From: Piscicola geometra
Taxonomy: Eukaryota > Annelida > Clitellata > Hirudinida > Piscicolidae
Direction of reading: 5' to 3'
Assembly (NCBI GenBank): GCA_943735955.1
Contig: OX030965.1
Span: 6,587,503 to 6,651,502 of the forward strand
DNA: 64,000 bases
Shown here: piece after piece, positions 1 to 12,700 of the stretch
How positions within the stretch are numbered: the stretch's first letter is position 1
Layout of the letters: every line of letters begins with the position of its first letter
Program-made: the position numbers and the translations under genes
The notes under the pieces: model-generated
Seen by the model: only the letters and a program-made list of their open reading frames with translations
Database searches by the model: none
Told to the model about the DNA's origin: nothing

Positions 1-47
1 ATGATGCCACAGGTACACTCGAACTCATCCTCCAGCTCGGAGTTGTG
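1..47 (-). CDS. possible partial exon running off the left edge
   Basis: The first ~50 bases are much richer in G+C than the following 1.4 kb. On the minus strand one frame reads LEDEFECTCGI after an AG that could be a splice acceptor, and continues past base 1. The acidic residues and CxC are exon-like, but this is too short to assign a family. A non-coding stretch is also possible. Confidence 0.25.
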
Positions 48-1483
48 ACGTCATTGATGACGCTTTGTTGATGTTGTCGTTGTTTTTGTTGTTGTTATTG
101 TAGTTGTTGTATTAGTTTCTATAGTTTTAGTTGCTGGTGTAGTCTTTTTTGTGAATTTATTATTTTACTAGCGTTACTGTTAGTCTGTAAACGCTGAATT
201 GTGATAATCGAGGCTGTAAATTATAACTTGTAGTCTATATAATGTAACTTTAAATGTAATTTTCAATTACATTGTAACTGCACCAACTTTTTTTATGTAA
301 CTTCCGCTGTAAATGTTTCTGTTGTTACCTTTAAGGTTATTGTAACTGTATATATTGTTGTAATAGTAATGATTAAAGTAGCATTTACTATTCTAATGAT
401 CAAATAGTCTTTCAATTATCGCCAGTATCACCAATGTTGTTTTGTATACTTGAGGTAATTGTATAGAATTCGTTTTTGTCTATTCTTCTTTATTATTGCA
501 TACTTATTTTACACTTTTTGTATTTCATTATTGAACAGCCTGGTATTGACTCATATTCTGCATGATCAATATATACTTTCTTCGTTACATTCCGTTTTTG
601 ATATTTTATTTAATTCTTTTTTCAGTATTTATGTCTTTCATTCAAGATTGAATCAAATCATATTTATTTTATCAAAGTATTTCATTTATTTATTATTTAA
701 TTTTTTTTTGTTGACTTTATTGCTTTTTCATCATTAATATTTTTATTATTTTTTTTGCCGCGCGTTTAGAAGCTTAATTCCCAGGAAATCAGGTTTCGCC
801 AAGATTTATGACCGCGACAAATCTTTTTTCCCGTTTAATTTAATTTTAAATATTGCTGTATTCAATATATAATTATAATGTTATTAAAAGTTATAATTAT
901 TATTATATCCGTGATCGTTATCATGATCATCATCTATCCATACATCTGTAATTTATTTCGATGCGTGAAGTGAAAGTATTTATTTCAATTATCTTCTATT
1001 TAAGCCCTATTTAAGATTTTTAAAGTAGCATTAATTTATTGATGTAACTCATGTATTTTGGGCTGAATTTTGAAAGATTTTTGCTTATAATATTTATATA
1101 AAAAACATTGATATTAATTTATATTTGATTTTTATTTAATTCCTACCAGTATTAATTTATAAATTACATTATTATATGATTTATTAAACTCCAGCCTCTC
1201 CTTGGTTACCTCGTTATAGTATGATATTTAACGTTAATGAATCTTATTCAATAAATTATTTTTTTATTATAAATTAAATTTGTATTATATTGGAACCCAA
1301 TATTTTAATTTATAAGATTTACAAAAATTTCATTACACAATCATTATTATTATTATTGATATATATAATAATATACAATTACAATAAAAAGCCATTACAT
1401 GCAATCATATGAAAATCAAAAAACTTTTATAAAAATCGCATCACCATCATTAATTCTGAAACAAAGAGAATTATTCCATGCCC
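48..1483. other. AT-rich intergenic DNA
   Basis: I see no convincing gene here. One 92-codon plus-strand frame (459-737) is almost all Phe/Leu/Ile/Tyr, as expected from T-rich DNA. An AATAAA on the minus strand near 1262 could be the UBE2G2 poly(A) signal, about 220 bases past its stop. Confidence 0.6.
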
Positions 1484-2681
1484 TCAAAGCCCCAGAGATT
1501 TGCGAGCCGATTGTTTGGCGATCTCTCCGAACTTTTGTCTGTCCTCCCTCCACACCTTGGCTGCGTCGACGTTGGCTGCACTCTCGTCATTCGGCTCTGT
1601 GGGGTGGATGGTCAAGTGGGTGGTCAGATGGATGGTCAAGTGGATGGTTAGATGGATGGATGGATGCATGGTTAGATAGGTGGTTGGTCAGATGGTCGAG
1701 TAGGTGGTCAGATGGATGGTTGGTCAGATAGTCAAGTGGATGGTTAGATGGATAGATGCATGCATGGTTGGTCAAATGGTCAAGTAGGTGGTTAGGTAAG
1801 TGGTCAGATGGATGAATTGGTATGGCTTAGTGAATGTTATTAGATGGTTGGACGAGAGAGAGGTGATAGGTAGTCGTATACCATCCGATTACCCCTTTTT
1901 TCATCCCACCAAACTTCTCCCGCCCCCTTCACACCAGCCTTCCCTCCTAACCACAACGCCAAACCCCTCCACTCACTTCAACTCTCTTCCTATCTTTCCC
2001 TCTCCCACAAACCCACCAGCTAACCCTAGTCTCTCCCCTCTTTTCAACCCACTCTATCTCCCTCTTCTCCCTCCCCCCTCCCTCCCCCTCCACCAACCAA
2101 CCAACCAGCCAGCATGCTGACCACACTCAGGAGAATCTTCTCGACACTCTGCACAGGACTCCACCTCTCGGAGCTCGACTCGTACCCCATGGGATCATCA
2201 CCGGGAGCATGCAGGATCGAAATGCACACCCTGCCGTCCTTGTAGACTAAGGGGGGGGGGTGTATTGGATAGTGAGTTGGTGCATGGTTGGTGGTGGTGA
2301 TTAGATAATTTGGAAGTTGGATGATTGGACGGTTGGTGGTTAAACCAATCAATCAATCAAATACATTTATATAGCGTTTTTCATAGATGGGGCTGTTTTT
2401 TAATTATTGTCAATGGTTTTAAAAATAGTGATGATCTTTAAGAACTATTAACATATAGATATACTCTAAGGGTGTAAGGTTAACAAATGATTCACTGTTA
2501 GGGTGAAAGACATCGCAAGTGAATCTCATCTTAGGGGGCTCGAGAGGGTAGTCTGGTGGGAAGGTGAGTTGAGCCGGAAAGACCCCTCCTTCAAAGCTTG
2601 TGCCTTCTGGACCTCTGTTTGAATGTGTGAACATGTAGTCCCATATGTGCACTGAAACACACATACAAGAAAACACACACA

Positions 2682-2751
<70 letters not shown>

Positions 2752-2779
2752 TACATTCATACATACACACACACACACA

Positions 2780-2819
<40 letters not shown>

Positions 2820-3079
2820 GAATGAGGGCTTCCCACTCAAAGAAGTTCTCTTCATTGACAGGACCAGCCAGGATGCCCTCAGGAGGGTTCAGTGTTAGTT
2901 CTGCATACCAATGAACCATAATTCAGAAAACAATTCACTGAAATTAACTTTTTTTATTAATAAAACAAAATCTTTTTATATAAAAGTTTATTATTCTTTT
3001 AAATTTTAAAATCAATGCTAGAATAAAATGACATACGTTTGTACTCCGCCATTAGTCTTTTCAGAGCTGATCCAGCCAT
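1484..3079 (-). CDS. UBE2G2: ubiquitin-conjugating enzyme E2 G2
   Basis: E2 enzyme of endoplasmic-reticulum-associated degradation: it takes ubiquitin from E1 on its active cysteine and builds K48 chains with RING partners such as gp78. Five exons read in order on the minus strand: 3037-3079, 2819-2900, 2496-2614, 2106-2246, 1484-1596. All junctions are GT-AG and the phases close to give 165 aa, the same length as human UBE2G2. Visible landmarks are [15 protein letters not shown] at the start, LTLNPPEG, the E2 fold signature [12 protein letters not shown], the active site [16 protein letters not shown] with Cys89, the acidic loop insert typical of the G-type E2s after that cysteine, and the end KSLGL. 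Intron 2 is almost entirely a CA/GT repeat and intron 4 holds a GGATG-type minisatellite. Family assignment is near certain; it is known biology rather than anything lineage-specific. Confidence 0.97.
1602..1845. repeat. degenerate TGGATGG/TGGTCAGA minisatellite
   Basis: Irregular repeats of TGGTCAAGTGG, TGGTCAGATGG and TTAGATGGATGG fill intron 4 of UBE2G2, starting a few bases inside the exon 5 acceptor. Overlapping frames rich in W/G/D (+) or H/P/L (-) are translations of this repeat. Confidence 0.9.
2345..2390 (-). mobile_element. retroposon 3' tail fragment
   Basis: Read on the minus strand the segment ends in TATATAAATGTATTTGATT followed by GATT repeats. The same ending is found at 4538-4603, 53926-53985 and, degraded, at 59076-59108. 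It lies in UBE2G2 intron 3 and is only a tail. Confidence 0.65.
2677..2818. repeat. (CA)n microsatellite abutting a splice donor
   Basis: Two CA blocks separated by CATACATACATTCATACATA. They form nearly all of UBE2G2 intron 2. On the minus strand the exon 2 donor GTATGT is itself the first part of the GT repeat. Confidence 0.95.
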
Positions 3080-4499
3080 TTTTCTCAAATTTCAAAGTTA
3101 ATCTTGAAAGATTGAAAACAATAGTTTGATGAGAACACGAAAACTTCAAAAAAATTAAATCCAGAAGTTTAAAAGTTAATTTAGTCTTAAAGGAGATGCT
3201 CAAATAATAATCTATATTTGACACATTTTATTGAATAAAATAAAGAAGCTTGAGTGATTGCATATTTTTCAAAAAAATAGGTTTATAAATTTTCCAAGAA
3301 AGTCTGGCCATGATGGCTATTGAGACAGATTCTTGCGCCAAAATTCTTTTGAAAAATCGAATAAATACGAATGGTTCGTTTCCAAGTAAATGGGAGACAA
3401 AGATTTTGTCGAGTTTTGCCAACTGGCTGATAAGTAATTAATTATCAATAGAATTTCGTTGTATTAAAATTTTAAAAAGACTATATGGTATTATGAATCA
3501 GATAAATAGAAACATAGCTCACATAATTAAATGAAGTTTTAAAATTATTTCTAAAATTAGTAAAATAAGGCTAGAAAATCAATAGCGACAACAGCTAAAG
3601 AATAAGGCAGTTTAAAGGTTTAGTGAAGCTCGAAATTCAATGTTTAATACCAAGGAATTGATTGCTTCGGATAGCTAGATTTATCATCTGAGACTCTATT
3701 GAGCCGACCTTTTAGATTAGAATATTCTCAATTTAAATATTATATCACTTTAATTAAAATTGCAGCTTCATTGTAGAGAACCCCAAAATTAATTTAATTT
3801 AAAAACATTTCAACTTAAAAACTCAATAGAAATAATAATTAAATTTGTTAAATAATTGGTTAATATTATCTTATTAAAAAATACATGAACGTATTTCAAA
3901 ATTAAAAGATAATAAAATTGAATAAATAACTAATTTAATATTTAAACTTTTGAAGAATATAACTTCAAGTAATTTTCCAACCAAGAACATGTAAGCAAAT
4001 GTCCAAAGATTTAAGACTAGAATCGGGACGTCTGGAAGAAGGTGCTCTACAGCATGCAAAATTTAAATATTTGAAAGAAACCCCATCTTTTATAGGAGTT
4101 TTTCGAAAGGGCTGTTGAAGCTCTAAATTACCATAGGCTTTAACTGTGTTTGTCTTGTTTTATAAAACTCTCATTAAAATGTGCATTGTTGAAAATCATT
4201 TTAAAGTCTAACCATTTTCTAAACTGTAATTATCTCAATTTGTCCGAGATCGATTTTATCCGAGCGATGAATCAAAGCCTGGCCTCGGTCCGCTTTCTGA
4301 TTACCCGTGTATTGGCTGAGCAGGATCGATCGCGCCTCTGAATTCGCTGCGAAATAATTAAAGTTAAACCTGTTACCGCTTCAATTACGGCGGATCAATG
4401 GATTTATCTAAAGAGGGTTGAGGCGAATTGAGATGCGAAAAAGTGAGGTGAGAGCGTTCAAATGAAAGTTGGTTGGAAGCGAAATACATTTTTTAATTC

Positions 4500-4603
4500 G
4501 TGTTTACGCCACGTTAGTATTATTGTTTTATATCAAGAGCGCTCTTGAATTTGAGGAAGAGCGCTATAGAAATCTATTTGATTGATTGATTGATATATTG
4601 TTT
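4500..4603 (+). mobile_element. retroposon 3' end with GATT tail
   Basis: A short inverted pair, GAGCGCTCTTGAATTTGAGG and AGAGCGCTATAG, is followed by AAATCTATTTGATTGATTGAT. This matches the ends at 2345 and 53926. Only the last ~100 bases are recognisable, so the copy is 5'-truncated. Confidence 0.65.
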
Positions 4604-5062
4604 TATGTTGTATTTTCTTGTATTGTATTTAGTTTTTTTAATACAGTTTTGTAATGTATTTATTCTTTCATTTGCAGCTTGATGCTTAAACAAGTAGCGA
4701 TGATAATGCTTCGAATAATCTAGCGCCTCTGGTTGAAGATTATGAATGAAGTTTGACAAGCTGGCTGATAGCACGGAGGAAATTGACGATAACGAACTGA
4801 AAACAATTTCTCGGTTCTCTACGCCAACATCATGAAACCTTTTTGTCATTGCATCGAGATAAAAATAAAATTAACGTTTTTTATTTGCGTTTTTTCTTGT
4901 TTTTTTAAAAACAAATTCAAATCGTTTTTTGTATTTAATTTTAAAACACAAAAGTTATTAAAAGATTAATTCACCAAATAGGCATGTAACTTCAGCACCT
5001 GTGAGATAAAGACTTTATTCTTAAGACCCACGTGTGTTTATTCTCATATGTGGCGATACATA

Positions 5063-5208
5063 TATAAAATAAATGTATATAATACAATAAATGTATAAAT
5101 GTATATAATACAATAAATGTATAAATGTATATATTACAATAAATGTATAAATGTTTATAATACAATAAATGTATAAATGTATATAATACAATAAATGTAT
5201 AAATGAAT
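5063..5208. repeat. 26-bp AT-rich tandem repeat
   Basis: About five copies of AATACAATAAATGTATAAAT plus GTATAT, with point differences. The minus-strand frames full of Tyr/Ile/His here are repeat translations. Confidence 0.85.
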
Positions 5209-5590
5209 GGAAATCTATCAAAATTCATATTTATACATAAGGATATAAAAGTACAATGTTAATAAAGGTAATTGCTCGAAAGATTAGCCATAACGTTGAT
5301 CGCTATCTTAATACATTTCTAGAGAGTATTCTGGGGAGGTATATAACTGATGGGTTGATTTTCATTAACACTAGGAGGTTTGGGGCTGTCTTAAAGGGTG
5401 AGCAAAACCCCTTTAAAAAAAGTTTTAAAAAAGGTTAATATTAGACAATTAAAAATTTTTATGAATTATATAAAGTTATTTTTAAATGTAAAAAAATATT
5501 TTAAAGCTTAAAGTGAATTAAAAAAGTGTATGCATTTTTTTAATGAACGAATTATAAATGTAAGATATATTCATGAATGGATGAGCTGAA

Positions 5591-8500
5591 ATGGAAATGA
5601 TGACATTAAAGTGTGAGTTGAGAGCAATGAAAAGTCGTTGCATACACGACACAATTGCAACAAATACAACAACTTCAACAGCAACAACAACAACCACCAA
5701 ACATTTAACAATTACAGCAACTACACTAACAACTAATACAACACTCTCAAAACGATGTCCTATTCGTAATGATAATGATAACAATGATGATAATAACTTT
5801 AGTGTTGACGCTTTTAATAGTTTGAAATATGAAGAAATGAGTATAAAGGAAATAAAAACAAAAAAGAAAAACGATCAAAATGGAAAAAAAGAAAGAGAGA
5901 AGAAAGAAGATGATGAAAAAAAGAAAAATAGAACTAAAAATATAAATCTTCATACAAGAAAAGAAAAAAATGAAGAGGGAGAAACAAGAAATAATTCAAA
6001 CACAAAAAAGAATGAAAGCCGTGACAATATCAATTTTGAAAGTACTAATAGTGCCTACGTTAACAACGAAATTAACAAGAACACCAAGATTATCTCCAAA
6101 CTTGAAAACAACAACTTGATCGAAGTTCAACAACACTACGTAAGCCTGCCAGCAACTACACCCATCAACAACCTCACTACAATGTGTTTGCAACTTCTTG
6201 GCGCCAAAGGTTTTTCTCAGCCTGAAGGTGCTTCGTTCCTCTTTTGCATAACTTTCATATATAAAAAAATCGAATTATTATTATTTTGTCATTCTCGTTT
6301 GCCCATCTTTCAACTATTTTATTATTATTAACGCAATTATTTATTTATTTATTTATTTAATCCATATCACATTCAGCCATTCAACTCTTTTCCCTCCCTC
6401 CATCCCTCTCTCCAGGCTTCATCCGAATAGATGCATGGAATACTCGAGTAAGTCTCGACAACATTCATCCCTGCAACAGCAGCAACAACAACAACAAAAA
6501 CAACAACATCAACAGCAATAACAGCAACAAAAACGGTCACTCCTACAGCAACAACAACAGCGCAACAACCGTCAAAAGTCTCGAGCCCCTCATAGACTAC
6601 ATCACATTTGTAGTGGCTTCTTGTGTGTGTTGTTCTGGAATTGGTTGTGATAATGATGACAATGATAATGACGATTTGCGTGATGATGTTGAGGGTGATC
6701 ATGATGATGCTGAGGGTGATGATGATGATGATGATGATTATGACGATAATGGTGATGATGATGAAAATAAATGTAAGAAAAATATTTGCAAGGACTTTGC
6801 TAAGGTTAATTATGATATTGATGATATGAAGGATAATTCAGATGATAATAATAATAAAAATGATGATGATGATGATGATGATGGTGATGATGGTGATGAT
6901 GATGATGATGTTGATGATGATGATGATACTAATGAAGATAATTGTAGCAATATAAAAAGAAAGAATGACGATTGTAGTTGTAAAGATGGAATGGAAAGAG
7001 GTACTAATAATGCTGTTGATGAAGATAATATTAATGGAAATAGTAATGATGAGGAAACTATTGATAAAAATGATAAAGATGGTGATGGGGATGGGAATGA
7101 GAAGTGTGATGATGTTGCTGATGTGAATGGTGATGATGATGATGCTAAAGGTGAGCAAACGGAAGCTTACGATTTAAGAGTGAACAAATGTTGGGATTTT
7201 TTGAAACACAAAACAATAGATGCAAAAAACAACGTCTTTGCAACAGTCACTTCAACTAAAATCTCCTCAACATACCTCTTTTCTGAAAACCCGTCTTCAA
7301 TTTCATTTTCAACAATGCAACCAAAAAGTATAAATAGAACAGAACCACAAGTTTCAGGGCCTTCTCTAGATACAATAAAAGCTACAACATCAGTGCACAA
7401 CAACACAGCGCAACAACAAAAACATAGAAAAACAACAGCAACAACACAAGAAACAATGCCACTAGTATCATCACCGCCTACAGCACCTTCACTCCGGTTT
7501 CAACTGCCCCTGCTGCCACCTCTTCCATACCCTACACGTTCTTTGGACAACCCTCTTTGGAATCCATTCAACTACATCATGCTTCTCTACAACAATTTCA
7601 AAGAACAACACATGCAACAATCTTTATTGCAACAACAACATCAACAACAAAAACAACAACTTTCTCAAAAAGTTTTACCCTATCAACATCAATCACAACC
7701 TAATCAAAGGTCTCAAGGTATCTTTCATCAAAATTCACAAGAAGCTCCAGAGACACACAGTGATGGCAGTAGTTTTGTATACAACGGCATCACCAACAAC
7801 AAAATCACTAACAATGACAACAACAACAACACTATCGACCTTATCAGCAACAAGCAAACCAACGACAACTACCCTTTTCCAACACACAGGTACATGAACT
7901 CGCGTACAAGCACCATAACGGCTGAACCAACCGCACTTCCAAACCCACTCTTCCATAATGGCAACCTATTCAATGATCTAAACGCCTATAGGAATTATAA
8001 CGTCAGGGACGTCAAAGATCATCCATTACAGAAAGGTCTACTTGATAATGATGCTTTCAAAAAAGAATTGTTGCTTTCAAAGAAGCCTGTGCAGAGCCAA
8101 AACCTGGAGTATGAGTCGTTTGAAGATGGCAACATAGGTGAGGAATGGAAGAGTGGAGATGCGAGGGGTAGAAAGAGAGGGAGGGATGAGTGCGGGGTTG
8201 ATGAAAAGATGGAGTTGAGTGATAAAAGCGATAAGGGAGAAGGTATGAAAAATATAGCAGAAGAAACCAAACTTGGGGACATTGACAGCAGAGGAGACAA
8301 GAGTTGTTGCGTTGGTGCAAGTTTGTATTCAAGAACACTCCAACAAAGCACGCAACTCTACGTTCAAAGACTGATCAGCCAGCAGCAGCTACAGCAACAA
8401 CAACAACAAAATTCACAACAACAAAAACATAATTTTTTTAGTCTACACCGACCTTTGAAGTACTGTAAAGACGATGTTTCAAGCTCTGAGACAAGCAAAC

Positions 8501-8928
8501 AACACACATTCCAACAAGCCCATATTCTCCAACAACAACAACAACAACAACAACATCCAGAGCCACAACAACAACAACTTCAAAATTCCCATCAACAACA
8601 TTCCCAACAGCCATACAAAAAGCGAAGTAGGATTTTCATCGATCCGCTGACTGAAATCCCAAAGCTGGAGCGATGGTTCAGTCATCAAACGCATCCCTCC
8701 ACCTTCATGATCGAACGCTACACGAACGAGCTGAATCTGAGTTCTTACAGACATCGCTATCCTAAACTTGAGCCGAAAAACCTTCAACTCTGGTTCAAGA
8801 ACCACAGGGCAAAGGTCAAACGAATGCAGGAGTACAGGTCAAATGGGAAATCAAGTGCCCTTCTTGATAATGATACTGATAATAATTTTGCAATGCTTGG
8901 TTTGTCTCGAGATGGTGTTTTACTTTGA
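5591..8928 (+). CDS. dve: dve/SATB-family homeobox transcription factor
   Basis: Nuclear DNA-binding regulator of the compass/SATB class. Model: exons 5591-6209 and 6416-8928, GT-AG intron of 206 bp, phase 1, giving 1043 aa. The SATB-type ubiquitin-like oligomerisation domain (ULD) spans the intron, about residues 185-270: INNLTTMCLQLLGAK, then GFIRIDAWNTRVSL, an Asn/Ser-rich insert, then LEPLIDYITFVV. This matches the order of the SATB1 ULD. A long Asp/Glu/Asn tract follows (6640-7160), then Gln-rich blocks (7615-7680, 8380-8440, 8510-8580). The homeodomain lies near the C-terminus (about 8629-8850): helix 1 IPKLERWF, recognition helix LQLWFKNHRAKVKR. From Phe20 to Trp48 there are 38 residues instead of 28, i.e. 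the 10 extra residues between helices 2 and 3 that are known for Drosophila Dve. An in-frame TGA lies 9 bases before the ATG; an earlier non-coding or short coding exon remains possible. A second, SATB-like CUT domain was not seen. Confidence 0.88.
6700..7160 (+). repeat. GAT trinucleotide-rich coding tract
   Basis: Long GATGATGAT runs inside the dve-like exon encode poly-Asp/Glu/Asn. The opposite strand gives an apparent Ile/Thr frame that should be ignored. Confidence 0.9.
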
Positions 8929-9768
8929 TTTTCTAATTGTGCCTTGTTTAAAATAATTAAAAAAATTTTTTTTTGAGCATTTAAGAATAATATTTGTAAA
9001 TTGAAGTTATATTGAAATGGTTTGAGAGTATCTTGCATCTTTTGCTATTTTTTCTATGTATTTTTATTAATTTTTTTTTCTTTCAGAATTTAAGACTGTT
9101 CAATATCATTTCAAGTTACTTAAACTAGTCCAAATAATATTTTTGAGTTAAAAATGCTTTTTTAAAAAATAAATTGTTGTTAGTTTTTTTTCTTTCATTA
9201 AATATTTATATTGATAACTATTAATTAAAAACTATAACTCCACTTTGTAAAATTTAGTTCTATCGAAAAATCTCATTTAAATTAAATTTAATTTATGACT
9301 TTTTAGGATTTTATTTTAAAAGTCTTTTACGACGCCCGTAAATATAAACAATCTTTCAGTCAACAAACAAAAAAAGGCACTAACAACACCATCAATTAAA
9401 CACCAGCCAAAAGCAAAGAAGTCCTCAAGAAACAATAATCTCGTGGACTAACTTCCCCAAGCCATATGAGTTTCCAAAAGATTTGATTCAAAACCTCTTT
9501 TGGAAGTTTTCGTGTAAACCTTCAGAAAATGATGTCTTAACAAACAATCAGAAGCCTATAAAAATTGTATCAACCATTTTCATAAATAGAAAACTCAAAT
9601 GCACTAGCGATTAATTTAAAACACAACCAGCATTGAATAAACCCAAACCTGAGTATAAGATTTTTAAAGAACTTTAAAAATTCATTGAGTTTGAAAATAG
9701 TTAAGCGGCTGAAGGTTGAAGGAAGTAGAAGCTGAAAAGGACGCCCAAAGATTAAAGACCCATGACGT
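8929..9768. other. 3' UTR of the dve gene and upstream region of the next gene
   Basis: AT-rich, with AATAAA-like runs near 9165. From about 9330 the base composition becomes more mixed and may be 5' UTR of the gene starting at 9769. I see no separate gene. Confidence 0.5.
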
Positions 9769-12700
9769 ATGACTTTCCATGTGAGACAAGCGATCAAAAA
9801 CTCCTTGAGTGGCTACTTGATAAGCTACAAAAATGTCAGAAACACCATGATTTCAGTCAAAAAAGCCTACAGCAATGAAGATGAAGACAAAGAAAATGAA
9901 GAGTTTAATATTATACAAAGGTTTGTGAGTGGATTAAGTTCAGAAAACGTCTTTAATGAAAGTTTGAAATTGAATCAGGGTGGTCAAGCTATGCTGGAGA
10001 CAATGGCACGTATTAACAGAGATACAAAAGAAACTAAAAACATTAAAAAGATAAAATCAAAAGTCTTTCAAATAATTAACAATTATACGCCAAAAATACA
10101 AAAAGTGAAGCAATCTTTTGTGGCTAATGAGATAGAAGCAGAGTCGAACTCACGTTCAGAGAACACAAACAACAACAGCAACAAGCCACAAATAAAAAAA
10201 TCATCTCTTCCCAACTCAATTCCAGAAAAGAATTCAAGTCAGAAATCGAAGGATAACTATGCCCCTTCAGGCAAGAGTAGCCAAGACTACAACGAAAACG
10301 ACAAAAGAAAGTTTTTATATGAAAATGAAACTTTCACTAATAAGTTGTCTTCAGGTTACTTGGGGGAATTGGACCAGAACAAATCTTCCCTGCCCGACTA
10401 CATGGAGGCGAAGAAAAAAGAAGCTAAGGTCAAAACGAGCAGCCAAGAATATTTTTCAAACGATGAAATTAGCGTTCATAGCAGTGCAAAAACATTCGGT
10501 AAAAAAGAACACGATTTAAAGAAGATTGATCAGAAATTATTGAAGTTGTATGAAGAAATGGAAAAAGAATTCGATATGAGTTCAGGCTCGTCTCTTGGTG
10601 GAGCTCCGGACTCATTTCAAGAAGTAAAAAAATCAGCGAAAAACGTGAAAAAAACTGTTCCGAATAAAAATGAGGCAAACAAGCCGAAATTAAAATGCAC
10701 TCCGTTGGCTCGCTTGTTGGCAGCGGTTGATTCGCTTGAGGATGTTTCAGAAGACTCGGTGTGTTGCTGCTATTCTAGAAGTAGAACAGTGGAAGAGATT
10801 TTGAAGAAAATGAAAAAGAGAAGAAAACGTGGTAAAAATTCAAACTGTGCTGATGGAAAAGATGACTGCGGGTGTTCATGTGCTTCTAGTTGTTCAAGCA
10901 GCGAAGATGAAAAAGATGTGTGTAAAAAAAGTCCGTGTTGTGACAAGAAAAAACAACCTAGTAGCTCAAAAAAGAAAAAGGAATGTGAACACAAGAAGGA
11001 AAACCTAGTTGAGTCTAAGAAGGAAAAAAAATGTGAGTCTAAAAAAGAAAAGAAGTCTGAATTTAAGAAGGAAAAAAAATGTGAGTCTAAAAAAGAAAAA
11101 AAATCTGAATTTAAAAAAGAAAACCCTCGTGAATGCAAAAAAGAAATGGCAAGTGAATCGAAGAAAGAAAATAAATGCGATTCGAAAAAACCAAAACCAT
11201 TTGAATCAAAAAATGGAAAAACAATTTGCCCAGAAAAAGAAAAAAAAGGCGATTCAAAAAAAGAAAATAAATGTGATTCGAAAAAACAAAAATCATGCGA
11301 ATCGAAGAAGGAAAAACACATTTTCCCGGAAAAAGAGAAAAAAAGTTCATCAAAAAGTAAAATCTCTTGTTGTCAGAAAAGAGAAGATGTAGACCCATGC
11401 AAGAAAGTTAAGGAATCGGTAAGTGATACAGGCAGTGAAAGCAGTCATTACAGCAGCCGTGGCGATTACATCAAGTGCATGAAATCAGCCGCAAAACACA
11501 TTCGCAAATCAAATTACTCACCTCTGGAGTACTCGAGTTGCGATGGAGAATGCATGAAAAAGTGCAAAAAGAAGAATCGTGAAACTTGTCGAAGATTGTG
11601 TCCTAATGGCGATGGGGATGATGATGACTGCAACACGAAAAGCCAGTGCAGCACCAAGGCGATTTGCTGCTTCCCGTGCAAACCACCTCCGAACTGCTGC
11701 TACGACCCGTGCACTTGTAGGATGCTCAACTGCAAGTTGTGTGCTAGCGACCCGTCTTGCTGTCAACCCTGCTGTTTCGGTCCCTGTTGCAACTGCGGTT
11801 GCACGCCGTGTTGTCAAACTTGTTGCCATCCGTGTTCTTCTTGTGGGTGTCTTCCGTGCTGTTGCAAGTGTGACCCGTGCTGTTGCGAACCTTGCTGTGA
11901 CCCTTGTAACCCCTGTTGTAATCCCTGTTGTAATCCTTGTTGTAACCCATGTTGTAACCCGTGTTGTGATCCTTGTGGCGTGTGCGGTTGCAACCCTTGC
12001 AACTGTTGCTTCAACTGCAGTTGTTGCTGTCTTTGTTGCGACATCGTCGAAGCCACACCTACACCCACGCCGACCTGCTCAACACCGCCATCCCTCTGCA
12101 CGCCAACTCCAGAGCCTAGCGTATCGCTCACACCTCCGCTCACACCTGAACCCACTTGTTCATCGATCGAGGAGTCGTGCTGTTGCGAGGTGGACGAGAT
12201 GTGCATCAAGCTGCACCAGAACTGCTGTCACGTCATCGACGGAGTGACCGTTACTTCGAGGAAATGTTCGGTCGATTGTTGCGACGCTGATTGCTGTTGT
12301 GGTGGTTGTAGTTGTAATCCGTGCTGTTGTTGTTTCAAGGGGGAAGACTGTAACGAGCGCAGGAAAGTTTGCGTTTGTGTCGATAAAGACCCTTGTTGTT
12401 GTTGCGATCCTACTTGCTGTTGCAGTAGTCTGTGTTGTTGTTGTTGCAACAACGATAGTGGCGAGTGTTGTGCTTCGTGCTGTTGCAAGCCTTGTTGCAG
12501 TTGTTACAACGGATGTTGTGACATTAGTTGCAGGAAGGGCGCTCACAGCAGCAATTGCCAGACTTCGCAGAACACCTACCCAATGATCACCCCTCTCAAA
12601 ATCCTGCCCCTCAAAGACCGTTTGTCTTCCGATAAGAACCGTGCGACAGAGGTTGAAGAGAAAGAAGAAGAAGAGGAGGGGGAGGAGGGGGTGGAGGCGG

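Larger units (their letters stand above)
3080..5590. other. intergenic region between UBE2G2 and the dve gene
   Basis: Divergent intergenic region that should hold both promoters. Mostly AT-rich. Bases 4240-4440 are distinctly richer in G+C and free of repeats, and could be a regulatory element. A retroposon tail sits at 4500-4603 and a short tandem array at 5063-5208. I see no convincing coding exon. Confidence 0.5.

Noticed and set aside
459..737. 92-codon hydrophobic frame as a membrane protein
   Set aside because: T-rich DNA gives Phe/Leu/Ile by chance; no domain, splice or regulatory support.
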